A stretch of DNA of 64,000 bases from Haemophilus haemolyticus_M (lineage in GTDB: Bacteria; Pseudomonadota; Gammaproteobacteria; Enterobacterales; Pasteurellaceae), in contig NZ_QQGD01000001.1 of assembly GCF_003490935.1 (NCBI RefSeq), forward strand, positions 62,001-126,000. The letters run 5' to 3'. Made by a program: the position numbers and the translations under genes. Shown here one piece after another: positions 1-7,824 of this stretch; position 1 is the stretch's first letter; each line of letters starts with the position of its first letter. The notes below the pieces were generated by a model, which was not told where the DNA came from, did not search any database, and saw nothing but the letters and a program-made list of their open reading frames with translations.

Positions 1-1
1 T

Positions 2-490
2 GTCTTAATCTTACGAGCTTGGTTACAGTTTGCTCGAGTGGATTATTACAACCCTGTTTCAACATTTGCAGTAAAAATGACTGATCCAGTATTAAAACCT
101 CTGCGTAAAATTGCGCCTACTATAAAAAATATCGATACTTCTGCTTTACTTCTAGTATTTATTATCGGTATGTTAAAAGGTATTATTTATTCTGGTGTAT
201 CGGTAAATGTACTCTTAGTATTAGGTGTATTAACTGTGTTGAAAAGTATTGGTTTATCCATTTTTTATGTGCTTTTTATTGGCGCTGTTTTAAGTTGGTT
301 TAATCGTGGCAATAGCCCTGTGATTTATGCGTTTTATCAACTCTCAGAACCTCTTTTAAAACCTATCCGTCGATTCCTACCAACATTAGGTATGATTGAT
401 TTTTCTCCTATGGTCATCGTATTTATCTTATTGTTCTTAAATAACCTAATGCTTGATATGTTAGGTGGACTTTGGATGATTGCTGGTTAG
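2..490 (+). CDS. yggT: YggT-family inner-membrane protein, 5' end cut by window edge
   Basis: The reading frame is open from the first bases of the window (VLILRAWLQFARVDYY...) and ends at TAG 488-490, so the true start lies upstream; the GTG at 38 is internal. The product is very hydrophobic and carries two copies of the YggT domain. The first includes YNPVSTFAVKMTDPVLKPLR, and the second repeats the pattern with SPVIYAFYQLSEPLLKPIRR. Each pairs membrane segments with a short basic 'PLLKPIRR' loop. The family is widespread in bacteria and plastids; roles in envelope or osmotic physiology have been proposed, but the biochemical function is not known. Assignment to the family is secure, function is not. 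Confidence 0.9.
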   Translation, partial: VLILRAWLQFARVDYYNPVSTFAVKMTDPVLKPLRKIAPTIKNIDTSALLLVFIIGMLKGIIYSGVSVNVLLVLGVLTVLKSIGLSIFYVLFIGAVLSWFNRGNSPVIYAFYQLSEPLLKPIRRFLPTLGMIDFSPMVIVFILLFLNNLMLDMLGGLWMIAG

Positions 491-617
491 AGACCAATAG
501 GTTATTGAATAATAATTTAGGGGCTAATCTACGTCAGCCCTTTAAATTAATATAGTTATATGTAGGTTAAAGTCTAGCTTACTGGTGAAATTCTTACAAT
601 AGCAGGAATTGAATTAA

Positions 618-861
618 GTGAGCAATTTGGGGCAACGTTATTTTTTCTTTTGGTAAAGCCATCCGCAAGCTCATAAAAGAGCAGAGTTTAACGCAAGAAC
701 AACTTGAATTTGAAGCGGATATTTAACGTATTTATATGAGTAAATTAGAGCTTGGTCAATAACAACCGTCTTTAACAACAATTTTTAAATTAGAGAATTG
801 ATTAAAGTGTTCTGTAAGCGAATTAATTCAGCAGACAGAAGAAATTAATAGCAAGGGATAG
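618..861 (+). pseudogene. Decayed XRE/HTH-type transcriptional regulator
   Basis: Translating from 649 gives FGKAIRKLIKEQSLTQEQL, then FEADI, a stop, RIYMSKLELGQ, a stop, QPSLTTIFKLEN, a stop, and LKCSVSELIQQTEEIN. This is the full length of a small XRE (Cro/C1) helix-turn-helix protein, with stops at TAA 724, TAA 760 and TGA 799. A GTG at 618 reads SNLGQRYFFF in another frame and would join through a frameshift in the T-rich tract near 641-651. The stops fall where intact relatives carry sense codons (for example 'SKLERGQRQPS'). No function is expected. The rest of the 491-931 gap holds nothing else I can support. Confidence 0.72.
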
Positions 862-931
862 GAATTTAGGGGACTTCCTACCTACCATTGAAATTAATGA
901 TGTTTCGGTGGATTAGAAAGCCCACTCTACG

Positions 932-2245
932 TTATTTTCCAAACAACGTTATCGATTCCAAATGCCCCGTATGAGGGAACATATCTATCACCGCAGTTTT
1001 TTCAATCTTGTAGCCAAAATCACGTAAAATTTCCGCATCACGCACTAATGTTGCAGGATTACAAGATACATATAAAATTTTCTTTGCTTTCAGCTCGCAC
1101 AAAGCATTTAACGCGAAAGCTGCACCACTACGTGGAGGATCAAGCAAAATTTTATTGAACGACTGATGAGCCCAAGGTTGTTCAACAAAGGATTGGTCAA
1201 GATCAGCTTGGAAAAATTCAATATTCTTGATTTGGTTTCTTGCGGCATTTTGCTCCGCTTTTTGTACCATTTCAAAAACACCTTCAATTCCTACCGCACT
1301 TTTCACGCGTTTGGCGAGAGGAAGCGTAAAATTTCCCATGCCGCAAAATAAATCCAATACACAATCCTGTTGGCTCAATTCAAGCCAATCCAACGCAGTA
1401 TTGACCATACGTTCATTTAATGCACGATTTACTTGGATGAAATCACGAATATCAAAATGTAATTTTATGCCATCAGAAAATTGATAATAAGGTGCATTAC
1501 CATAAATTTGTTCAATGCCTTCATCACTTTGTAAAAACAGCATTAACTTTTCTTGTTCAGCAAATTTGAGCAATAAAGTGCGGTCAATTTCCGCAAGTTT
1601 TTTGGTGTAACGTAACAACATTGCAACGCCATTATCGGTCGCCACTAATTCAATATGCCCAAGCTGTTTCGGCGCAGAAAATTGTTCTAAAAGTGCGGCT
1701 AATTTAGGCAGTAAATAATTAATTACAGGTTCTGCCACTTCGCAAGATTGGACGGTAATTAAATCATTGGTATTTTTCTGACGAAAGCCCATTTCGACTT
1801 GTTTTGTGTTTGGATTAAACCACAAACTCAAACGCACACGACGACGATACGCCCAAGCATCGCCACAAATCATAGGTTGAAATGAAATCGGTTCTGACTG
1901 TAATTTACTTAATCGCTTAAACAATGCGGATTCTTTAGTTTTCCTCTGCATTTCAATCGGAATATGTTGCCCTTGGCAACCACCACAACGCATAAAATGA
2001 GCACATTTAGGTTCTAAACGTTCAGAACTTTTTACTAACCATTTTTTTGCCGTAGCATGCCCATATTGGCGTTTATCTTCCAGAATACGACATTCCACTT
2101 TTTCGTGCGGAAGTGCATTTTCAATAAACCAAGTTTTACCATTAATTTTCGCGACGCCTAAACCTTGATAATCTAAATCAAGAATATCAGCGGTAATGGT
2201 TTGAACATTTTTTGTTTTTTGCTTTGGGGTATAAAGAAGAACCAT
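932..2245 (-). CDS. rlmD: 23S rRNA (uracil(1939)-C(5))-methyltransferase RlmD
   Basis: This 437-residue protein matches the RlmD (RumA) family, which uses S-adenosylmethionine to make m5U1939 in 23S rRNA. An N-terminal TRAM-like domain (about residues 12-70) is followed by the iron-sulphur cluster cysteines C81, C87 and C90 in CAHFMRCGGCQGQH, with a likely fourth ligand in VQSCEV. The C-terminal Rossmann methyltransferase domain has the SAM motif LDLFCGMGNFTLPLA, then LLDPPRSGA, and the nucleophilic cysteine in LYVSCNPATLVRD. Length agrees with the E. coli enzyme (433). It lies opposite yggT and is followed by no obvious partner gene. Identification is firm. Confidence 0.96.
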   Translation of the reverse strand: MVLLYTPKQKTKNVQTITADILDLDYQGLGVAKINGKTWFIENALPHEKVECRILEDKRQYGHATAKKWLVKSSERLEPKCAHFMRCGGCQGQHIPIEMQRKTKESALFKRLSKLQSEPISFQPMICGDAWAYRRRVRLSLWFNPNTKQVEMGFRQKNTNDLITVQSCEVAEPVINYLLPKLAALLEQFSAPKQLGHIELVATDNGVAMLLRYTKKLAEIDRTLLLKFAEQEKLMLFLQSDEGIEQIYGNAPYYQFSDGIKLHFDIRDFIQVNRALNERMVNTALDWLELSQQDCVLDLFCGMGNFTLPLAKRVKSAVGIEGVFEMVQKAEQNAARNQIKNIEFFQADLDQSFVEQPWAHQSFNKILLDPPRSGAAFALNALCELKAKKILYVSCNPATLVRDAEILRDFGYKIEKTAVIDMFPHTGHLESITLFGK

Positions 2246-2395
2246 TGTTTGAAGAATTACGCCAAATTAATTAAGTATACACATTGCAGAATAGTTATTC
2301 ATTGATATTCCATTTGATGGAATCAATACACTTTGACCCCACAAATATTGGCATAATTTTTATTTAGAGTAAATCACTGATAAGAAAAGGTGTAA

Positions 2396-2530
2396 ATGGC
2401 AACCGCATTTACTGTGCCATCTATGATATTTCCATCTTTATATAAGCGAGTGATCGCTGTTTTTTATACGCTTTTTATAGCCAATTTGCTAGTAAGTATA
2501 CTTACTAGTGTTATCTCTTTACAGAGATAA
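2396..2530 (+). CDS. Possible 44-residue hydrophobic small protein or leader peptide
   Basis: ATG 2396 opens a 44-codon frame ending at TAA 2528-2530. It has an AAGG ribosome-binding sequence about 8 bases upstream (aagaaaaggtgtaaATG). The predicted peptide has a short polar N-terminus and one strong membrane-type stretch (VFYTLFIANLLVSILTSVI). The palindromes at 2489-2532 overlap its last third. It could be a small membrane protein, a leader peptide controlling the next genes, the remnant N-terminus of a larger transporter, or chance. I see no family match. The 2246-2395 part of the gap shows no other feature. Confidence 0.3.
   Translation: MATAFTVPSMIFPSLYKRVIAVFYTLFIANLLVSILTSVISLQR
2489..2508. 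promoter_or_regulatory. Perfect 20-bp palindrome, putative operator
   Basis: The ten bases CTAGTAAGTA are followed directly by their reverse complement TACTTACTAG, with no spacer. A spacerless perfect dyad about 70 bases upstream of a start codon is typical of a dimeric repressor site rather than a terminator, since no hairpin loop is available at its centre. It sits immediately next to a second dyad. No regulator can be named from sequence alone. Confidence 0.5.
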
Positions 2531-2532
2531 CA
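2509..2532. promoter_or_regulatory. Second inverted repeat with 4-nt loop upstream of 2576 gene
   Basis: TGTTATCTCT (2509-2518) and AGAGATAACA (2523-2532) are perfect 10-base arms around TTAC. It directly abuts the preceding palindrome. No T-run follows, so it is unlikely to be a Rho-independent terminator on the + strand. It could be a second operator or a 5'-UTR hairpin of the 2576 gene. Confidence 0.5.
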
Positions 2533-2575
2533 CAAAACATCTTGCTAAGAAATTTTCTATAATAAGGAATGAAAA

Positions 2576-2941
2576 ATGAACAAGTTTAAAATAACTGTTA
2601 CTACAACATTACTCGGTTTATCATTAATGAGTGTATCTACTTACGCTAATGTAGTGACTGCTGCACAAGTAGAAATAGAAGCAGCAAGGGCGGAACGCAC
2701 CCTGCAGGCATCGAATGAACTGCAAAAAGGTAATTATTCTAAAGCTATAGAATATGCTGAACCTGTAGCAAACGCACCTATTACCGAATTCAACCAAGAG
2801 ATTATTTCAAATTCTCAATTTATCCTCGGCTATAGTTATTTAGCTAAGAAGAACAAAAAGAAAGCAATATTATGGTTTCAAAAATCTTGTAAAAATGGCT
2901 TTTCTAGTAGTTGCAGCATGTTAGAAAAAATTAAGAGATAG
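2576..2941 (+). CDS. Small exported Sel1/TPR-like protein, unknown function
   Basis: A 121-residue protein with a clear signal peptide (KITVTTTLLGLSLMSVSTYA, probable cleavage after residue 24). The mature part holds about two helical hairpins: NELQKGNYSKAIEYAEPVA, and a C-terminal stretch with AKKNKKKAILWFQKSCKNG ending in SCSMLEKIKR. This resembles a Sel1/TPR repeat, with two cysteines that could form a disulphide in the periplasm. The start is supported by AAGGAA about 8 bases upstream. It precedes the membrane-protein gene at 2946 by four bases, so the two are probably co-transcribed. I do not recognise it as a named gene, and it looks like an accessory insertion between rlmD and recO. 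Confidence 0.75.
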   Translation: MNKFKITVTTTLLGLSLMSVSTYANVVTAAQVEIEAARAERTLQASNELQKGNYSKAIEYAEPVANAPITEFNQEIISNSQFILGYSYLAKKNKKKAILWFQKSCKNGFSSSCSMLEKIKR

Positions 2942-2945
2942 TAAA

Positions 2946-3239
2946 ATGAATGATCTATTTATTAGTTCTGTAATTCTTATAGCTTTACCTTTAATTGCAT
3001 TATTGGGATTAAAAGTAATGAATATAGAAAGAACAATTGGAAAAATTATCGTGCTTTTGTCATTAAGTGTTGGATATGCTTTTACCTTAGGCGATGTTCT
3101 TACATTTAATAATGAAAATATGCCTATCTTAAATTACATTCAGTTAGCATATTACTCTGCAATAAGTTTCTTTGTTTTCGGCTTTGCTGGATTATTTTTT
3201 AGCACAAAAGCGGGAATAAGTGAAAAGGGTTTAAAATAA
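2946..3239 (+). CDS. Small three-helix membrane protein, unknown function
   Basis: A 97-residue, strongly hydrophobic protein. Three membrane segments are visible: residues about 4-24 (FISSVILIALPLIALLGL), 34-52 (IIVLLSLSVGYAFTLGDVL) and 66-88 (LAYYSAISFFVFGFAGLFF). No catalytic motif is seen. It starts four bases after the stop of the exported TPR-like protein, with only a weak AAGAG ribosome-binding sequence, which suggests translational coupling. A hairpin terminator follows. The pair probably works together at the inner membrane and periplasm, but this rests on context only. Confidence 0.7.
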   Translation: MNDLFISSVILIALPLIALLGLKVMNIERTIGKIIVLLSLSVGYAFTLGDVLTFNNENMPILNYIQLAYYSAISFFVFGFAGLFFSTKAGISEKGLK

Positions 3240-3246
3240 ACATCAT

Positions 3247-3272
3247 AGGCAAACATTGTTTGCCTTTATTTT
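3247..3272 (+). terminator. Rho-independent terminator of the 2576-3239 gene pair
   Basis: AGGCAAAC (3247-3254), a three-base loop, GTTTGCCT (3258-3265), then TTATTTTTG. It lies between the + strand pair and the oppositely oriented recO. Confidence 0.75.
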
Positions 3273-3293
3273 TGCTTTACATTTTTAAAAAAA

Positions 3294-4004
3294 TCATTTT
3301 AACAAGAGAATGTGCTGTGAGAATAATTCTCGGCTTTTTAATGGTTTATCGCCAAGATAAGGTTTCAGCGCAATACGAGTAAAACGTTTTGCCGCTTGAC
3401 GTACCGCATCATCAGAAAAATCTAGGGCTTCAAAGGCTAACAAATCTCTTCCGTAAAAAGTGAGATTATCTTTCACTAAAGAAGCGATGAAACCTTTTTC
3501 CTCACGATAACGATATGTCATTGAAAAATCGACTGGCTCGCCAGAACCCGCACAATGAAGAAAATCCACGCCGTAACCGAGAATTTGTAAAAGTTGAAAT
3601 TCAAAAAGACGCAACGTTGGCTCAACGTTGGTTTCAGTTGCCAAGCCTGTTAAGCATTTTAAATAATGTTGAAACAGCGAAGGATTCGGCGTTTCAGGCT
3701 CAATGACACGAGTCAGTAACTCATTCACATAAAAACCGCTATAAAGTGCGGTTTGTTGTAAAGGAAGTGTTATTGCGGCGGGTTCAGCTTTAGTAAGGGT
3801 TTTCAATGAACTTTTTCCCGTCCAACGCAACAATAAAGGTGTGAAAGGTTGCAAAACCGACTTCCAAGATGAACGCTTTGCTCTAGCGCCCTTGGCGATC
3901 ACGGTTAGGCGACCACTTTCTTCAGTAAACAAATCGACTAAAAGACTCGTTTCACTATAAGGGCGACGATGAAGAATAAAGCCTCGCTGGAGTTCGGTTT
4001 GCAC
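3294..4004 (-). CDS. recO: DNA repair protein RecO
   Basis: A 236-residue protein of the RecO family (E. coli 242). It starts MQTELQRGFILHRRPYSETS, typical of the N-terminal OB-fold (residues about 1-80, with GRLTVIAKGARAKRS). A helical C-terminal region follows. RecO works with RecF and RecR to load RecA onto SSB-coated single-stranded DNA and can anneal strands. Two bases separate it from the upstream oapB, giving the order oapA-oapB-recO on the minus strand. This arrangement is known from H. influenzae. An uptake signal lies inside the gene at 3744-3752. Confidence 0.95.
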   Translation of the reverse strand: MQTELQRGFILHRRPYSETSLLVDLFTEESGRLTVIAKGARAKRSSWKSVLQPFTPLLLRWTGKSSLKTLTKAEPAAITLPLQQTALYSGFYVNELLTRVIEPETPNPSLFQHYLKCLTGLATETNVEPTLRLFEFQLLQILGYGVDFLHCAGSGEPVDFSMTYRYREEKGFIASLVKDNLTFYGRDLLAFEALDFSDDAVRQAAKRFTRIALKPYLGDKPLKSRELFSQHILLLK

Positions 4005-4006
4005 AA

Positions 4007-4411
4007 TTAATTACCGGATAAACGCTCTACGGGTTGTAATACACATTGTTCTGCTAAAACTTCACCTAAATTAGTTTTTAGCACACTGAAATCATCGCGC
4101 TCTTGCCACGTCCAACGAATATTGCCATAATTTTTACCGCGCTCAGAAATCATTAATGTCAATTTTTCTGACATAGAATTAAAAGTCACCGTAATGTGAT
4201 GCAATGATTTTTTACGTTTTTTCTGAGTGGAATGAACCACACGAACTTGCTTATCATCTTTACACAAATAAACTTTAGCCTCACCTTTTTGCAAAGCTTT
4301 ATCTACTTTTTCCACCTGCATCTTTTGCGGCTCTGGCTTCTTTGGTAAACCATTTTGAGCGCAACCGATCAAGCAAAGTGCGGTTAAAATTAGAAACGTT
4401 TTTTTAAACAT
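4007..4411 (-). CDS. oapB: Opacity-associated protein OapB, MliC-like lipoprotein
   Basis: A 134-residue lipoprotein. The signal peptide MFKKTFLILTALCLIGC ends in a lipobox with the lipidated cysteine at residue 17. The mature part contains VYLCKDDKQVRVVHS and GNIRWTWQERDDFSVLKT, ending near a second cysteine (AEQC). This pattern resembles the MliC/PliC family of periplasmic inhibitors of c-type lysozyme. Family knowledge: oapB lies between oapA and recO in H. influenzae, where the locus was linked to colony opacity. The lysozyme-inhibitor role is my inference from the fold-like pattern. An uptake signal (4376-4384) lies in the signal-peptide region. Confidence 0.8.
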   Translation of the reverse strand: MFKKTFLILTALCLIGCAQNGLPKKPEPQKMQVEKVDKALQKGEAKVYLCKDDKQVRVVHSTQKKRKKSLHHITVTFNSMSEKLTLMISERGKNYGNIRWTWQERDDFSVLKTNLGEVLAEQCVLQPVERLSGN

Positions 4412-4424
4412 AGAATCCTACTTG

Positions 4425-4452
4425 CAAAAGAAAAATGGGCGATTGCTCGCCC
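4425..4452 (-). terminator. Hairpin with T-run between oapA and oapB
   Basis: Read on the minus strand, GGGCGA (4452-4447), GCAA, TCGCCC (4442-4437) is followed by ATTTTTCTTTT. It lies between the oapA stop and the oapB start and could terminate or attenuate transcription, lowering oapB-recO relative to oapA. Confidence 0.6.
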
Positions 4453-4458
4453 TAAAAA

Positions 4459-5823
4459 TTATTTTTTATATTCATAAGAACCATCAGACTGACGGACAAA
4501 TCGCGTACCGTTAGATAAACGCATTTCATTTACTCGCCCTTGACTGTTCACAGATACTGCAACTTTATCACCCGGTTTAAAGCTACTTAAAACATTGCCA
4601 GCACCCGCTGCTTTACTCATTGCATTAACATCCGAAATATTAAGTTGATTGTCACGGAATACTTGCATAAGAGAAACGCCTTTAGGCACAGTTAATGTTT
4701 TCGCCGATGCAGTTGGTGCTGCTGCTTTCGTTGCAGGTTTTGCATCAACAATTTGAACTTTAGTTTCTTTTTTAACTTGAACCGGTTTTGCTTCAACAAT
4801 AGGTGCTTTTCCTGCTGTTTTAGCGACGGTTTGTTCAGTTGCTTTTGCTGGTACATGTGCTTTTTCAGCAACCTTCACTTCTTTTTTCGCGATATCTTTA
4901 TGCGCAACTTGTTGTTCTACTACTTTTTTCACCGGTGGAACTGGTGCTACAACAGTTGGCGCTTTTGGCTGTTCCACTTGAGCTTGTTGAGCTTGAGTTT
5001 GTGATTGCTCAGGTTGAGCTGCTTGCATAGGTTTAGCTGAAGCTGAATCCATTGTATTTGAGGTTTGAACTGGAGCTTGAGCCATATTTTGTGACGCAAC
5101 CATGTTTTGTGGCTCAGCTACGTTTTCTGCAGGTTGATTTTGAGCGGTCGCACTATTAGCCGATTCATCTGCTTTTGGCGCATTTTCAGGTTGGTTAGCT
5201 TGCTCTGCCGCCATCTGATTTTGTGCAGGAGGATTATCTAAAATCGTGGTTTCAACTGGTTGATTTTGATCTAAAGATTGGAACTGCACTGGGATTTCAT
5301 TGCTGTTAGATTGAGTGAAAGACTCAACGGTGTCAGAACTTGGTTTTAATGCAAAGAAAATAATTAATAAAATGACCAACGCCAAAATAGCCATAAATAA
5401 ACGGCGATGTTTTGCTGGTAATACTTGCAACACTTTCCATTTTTCTGGTTGGGCTAAAATAGGTTTTTCAGCCTTTTCGACGGTTTCATCCGTGTTATTT
5501 TCAGCACTGATTTCTTCATCAACAGTAGAAATATTTTCTTCTGTGGAAGAAGTTTGAAGAACTGGCTCTTGTGCTGTTTTCAAATTTTCACTCGGAATTA
5601 AAGGAGCATTTTCTTGCGCTGATGAATCGCCAAAAGTAGGTTCTTTACGTTGCTGAAAGTTAGTTTGCACGTGATTTTTTTTGGCAAATAACCCTTTTGC
5701 TTTACCTAAAATTGACGAACTTGGCTGAATTGTTTTCTTTGGTGTAATCGGCTCTTGGTTAAGGCCTAAATCTAATTCATCTTGAGATGATTGTTCATTT
5801 TGATTTTTATTCATAGAATCCAC
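4459..5823 (-). CDS. oapA: Opacity-associated protein OapA, LysM-like envelope protein
   Basis: A 454-residue protein with a cytoplasmic N-terminal part (an OapA N-terminal-like stretch with SSILGKAKGLFAKK). One membrane segment follows near residues 140-162 (LFMAILALVILLIIFFAL), then a long Gln/Ala/Pro/Lys-rich linker. A C-terminal LysM-like OapA domain completes it (TVPKGVSLMQVFRDNQLNIS ... SFKPGDKVAVSV ... GSYEYKK). In H. influenzae, OapA contributes to colony opacity, epithelial attachment and nasopharyngeal colonisation. I chose the GTG at 5823 because AGGAG lies seven bases before it; the ATG nine bases later is too far from that site. The low-complexity linker may vary in length between strains. 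Confidence 0.92.
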   Translation of the reverse strand: MDSMNKNQNEQSSQDELDLGLNQEPITPKKTIQPSSSILGKAKGLFAKKNHVQTNFQQRKEPTFGDSSAQENAPLIPSENLKTAQEPVLQTSSTEENISTVDEEISAENNTDETVEKAEKPILAQPEKWKVLQVLPAKHRRLFMAILALVILLIIFFALKPSSDTVESFTQSNSNEIPVQFQSLDQNQPVETTILDNPPAQNQMAAEQANQPENAPKADESANSATAQNQPAENVAEPQNMVASQNMAQAPVQTSNTMDSASAKPMQAAQPEQSQTQAQQAQVEQPKAPTVVAPVPPVKKVVEQQVAHKDIAKKEVKVAEKAHVPAKATEQTVAKTAGKAPIVEAKPVQVKKETKVQIVDAKPATKAAAPTASAKTLTVPKGVSLMQVFRDNQLNISDVNAMSKAAGAGNVLSSFKPGDKVAVSVNSQGRVNEMRLSNGTRFVRQSDGSYEYKK

Positions 5824-5907
5824 TGGATTACTCCTGATACTTGTTGTTATTCATGTTAATTAGCCACGGAAGTGCGGCGAAAAAATTACGCGATATTTTA
5901 TCGGATC

Positions 5908-6924
5908 TTATTCCGCGTATAAAGTCTTATTTGGTTCGCCAGCAATTTCTCGTGCGAGTTTGGGAACAAGATAGCCAGATGTAAGAGATTGCAAGGTTTT
6001 ATAAATTTGCATAGCCTCGATATCGCTAATCAGAAAATGGCTCGCTCCTTGCACTTTATCTAGCAAATGCAAGTAATAAGGCAAAATTCCTGTTTGGAAA
6101 AGTTTATCACTCAATATTTTTAGAATTTGCGCGTCATCATTCACGCCTTTTAGCAAAACGGATTGATTCAAAAGCGTGACATTCACGGCTTTTAATTTTT
6201 GCATCGCATGAGCAAAAATTTGATCAATTTCATTTGGGTGATTAATGTGTGTCACCATAACTGTTTGCAAACGAGTTTCTGCTAATAAGGTACAAAATTC
6301 ATCAGTAATCCGTTGCGGAATCACAACAGGCAAACGGGTGTGAATACGCAAACGTTGTAAGTGCGGTATATTTTCCAAATGTTTTATTAACCACGCTAAC
6401 TCATGATCTTTCGCCATTAAAGGATCACCGCCTGAAAAAATCACTTCTTCAATTTCAGGATGCACTGCAATGTAATCTAATGCTAGTTGCCAGCTTTTTT
6501 TATTTCCTGGGTTTTCGTCGTAAGGAAAATGTCGGCGGAAGCAATAACGACAATTCACCGCACAACCACCCTTCGCCATAAAGAGCAAGCGGTTTTGATA
6601 TTTATGAAGAATATTCGGCACGGCATTGGCATTTTTTTCTTCTAAGGGATCTGTACTAAATCCTTTGGCTTGTACAAACTCAAGATCAGAACACATCACT
6701 TGCAAGAAAAGGGGATCTTGCGGATTACCTTTTTCTATTTTATCAATGAAGGGTTGTGGTACGCGAAGCGAAAAAAGTTTCCGCGCAGCAATAGATTGCT
6801 CAAAATCATCTTCTGGTAAATTTAAGGCTTTTAGCAATAATTTAGGAGCTGAAATCGCATTTTTTAGAATTGTGAGCCAATTTTGTTCTTCTCTAATGAC
6901 GGGTTCTTGGGTTAAAATACGCAC
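5908..6924 (-). CDS. epmB: EF-P--(R)-beta-lysine pathway lysine 2,3-aminomutase EpmB
   Basis: A 338-residue radical-SAM enzyme (E. coli EpmB/YjeK 342). The cluster motif CAVNCRYCFRR (CxxxCxxC) lies near residue 120. It is followed by EVIFSGGDPLM, typical of lysine aminomutases, and by LRIHTRLPVVIP. EpmB converts L-lysine to (R)-beta-lysine, which EpmA attaches to Lys34 of elongation factor P. It is transcribed away from efp, whose start is only 37 bases from the epmB start, so the two promoters must overlap. That pairing strongly supports the role. EpmA is not in this window. Confidence 0.96.
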   Translation of the reverse strand: MRILTQEPVIREEQNWLTILKNAISAPKLLLKALNLPEDDFEQSIAARKLFSLRVPQPFIDKIEKGNPQDPLFLQVMCSDLEFVQAKGFSTDPLEEKNANAVPNILHKYQNRLLFMAKGGCAVNCRYCFRRHFPYDENPGNKKSWQLALDYIAVHPEIEEVIFSGGDPLMAKDHELAWLIKHLENIPHLQRLRIHTRLPVVIPQRITDEFCTLLAETRLQTVMVTHINHPNEIDQIFAHAMQKLKAVNVTLLNQSVLLKGVNDDAQILKILSDKLFQTGILPYYLHLLDKVQGASHFLISDIEAMQIYKTLQSLTSGYLVPKLAREIAGEPNKTLYAE

Positions 6925-6961
6925 TTTTCAAACCATCTCTAATTTTTAGGATATTAAAAAT

Positions 6962-7528
6962 ATGGCTACATATACTACCAGTGATTTCAAACCAGGTCTA
7001 AAATTTATGCAAGACGGCGAACCTTGCGTAATCGTTGAAAATGAATTCGTAAAACCGGGTAAAGGTCAAGCTTTCACCCGTACTCGTATTCGTAAATTAA
7101 TTTCAGGCAAAGTATTAGACGTAAACTTCAAATCTGGTACTTCGGTTGAAGCTGCTGATGTTATGGATCTTAACTTAACTTATTCATACAAAGACGATGC
7201 ATTCTGGTATTTCATGCACCCAGAAACATTTGAACAATATTCTGCTGATGCAAAAGCTGTAGGTGATGCAGAAAAATGGTTATTAGACCAAGCAGATTGT
7301 ATCGTGACTTTATGGAACGGCGCGCCAATTACTGTTACTCCACCAAACTTTGTTGAATTAGAAATCGTCGATACAGACCCAGGCCTTAAAGGCGATACAG
7401 CAGGTACTGGCGGTAAACCAGCAACATTAAGCACTGGCGCAGTCGTAAAAGTGCCTCTTTTCGTTCAAATCGGTGAAGTAATCAAAGTAGATACTCGTTC
7501 TGGCGAATACGTATCTCGCGTAAAATAA
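6962..7528 (+). CDS. efp: Translation elongation factor P
   Basis: A 188-residue EF-P with the standard three-beta-barrel layout. It relieves ribosome stalling at polyproline stretches. The modified lysine is present: K34 in FVKPGKGQAF, the site beta-lysylated through EpmB and EpmA. The C-terminal signature GLKGDTAGTGGKPATLSTGA is intact. AGGA lies about 11 bases before the ATG. It is divergent from epmB, which makes the modification donor next door. It has a clean terminator downstream and appears monocistronic. Confidence 0.98.
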   Translation: MATYTTSDFKPGLKFMQDGEPCVIVENEFVKPGKGQAFTRTRIRKLISGKVLDVNFKSGTSVEAADVMDLNLTYSYKDDAFWYFMHPETFEQYSADAKAVGDAEKWLLDQADCIVTLWNGAPITVTPPNFVELEIVDTDPGLKGDTAGTGGKPATLSTGAVVKVPLFVQIGEVIKVDTRSGEYVSRVK

Positions 7529-7610
7529 TTGCTTAGATGACAAAAGTGCGGGTAATTTCTGCGATATATTATGTCGCAGTAATAAAAAGCACTACAATTC
7601 ATGCGATAAA

Positions 7611-7648
7611 AATGCCTTTCCGTTCATAAATAGGAAAGGCATTTTTTA
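7611..7648 (+). terminator. Rho-independent terminator after efp
   Basis: AATGCCTTTCC (7611-7621) pairs with GGAAAGGCATT (7633-7643) and is followed by TTTTTAT. It lies about 80 bases after the efp stop. The rest of the 7529-7824 gap is AT-rich, and I could not assign a convincing promoter for the next gene. Confidence 0.8.
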
Positions 7649-7824
7649 TAAATAATATAGTTTGGTATAAAGCATAAAAAACCAATCAGTCAAATTTTTC
7701 TGTTATTTTATGCTTTAATTAAAACATTTTTACTTATATTATAGAATAGAGTAAAATGAAGCACGATTTTCAAAAATCGACTATAAAATTTTATTTTTAA
7801 CAAAAATCCTTTGGAGGAACCCTA

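Noticed and set aside
4753..5030. Phe- and Leu-rich plus-strand frames
   Set aside because: Antisense of the Ala/Gln/Lys-rich linker of oapA; low complexity and no start signals.
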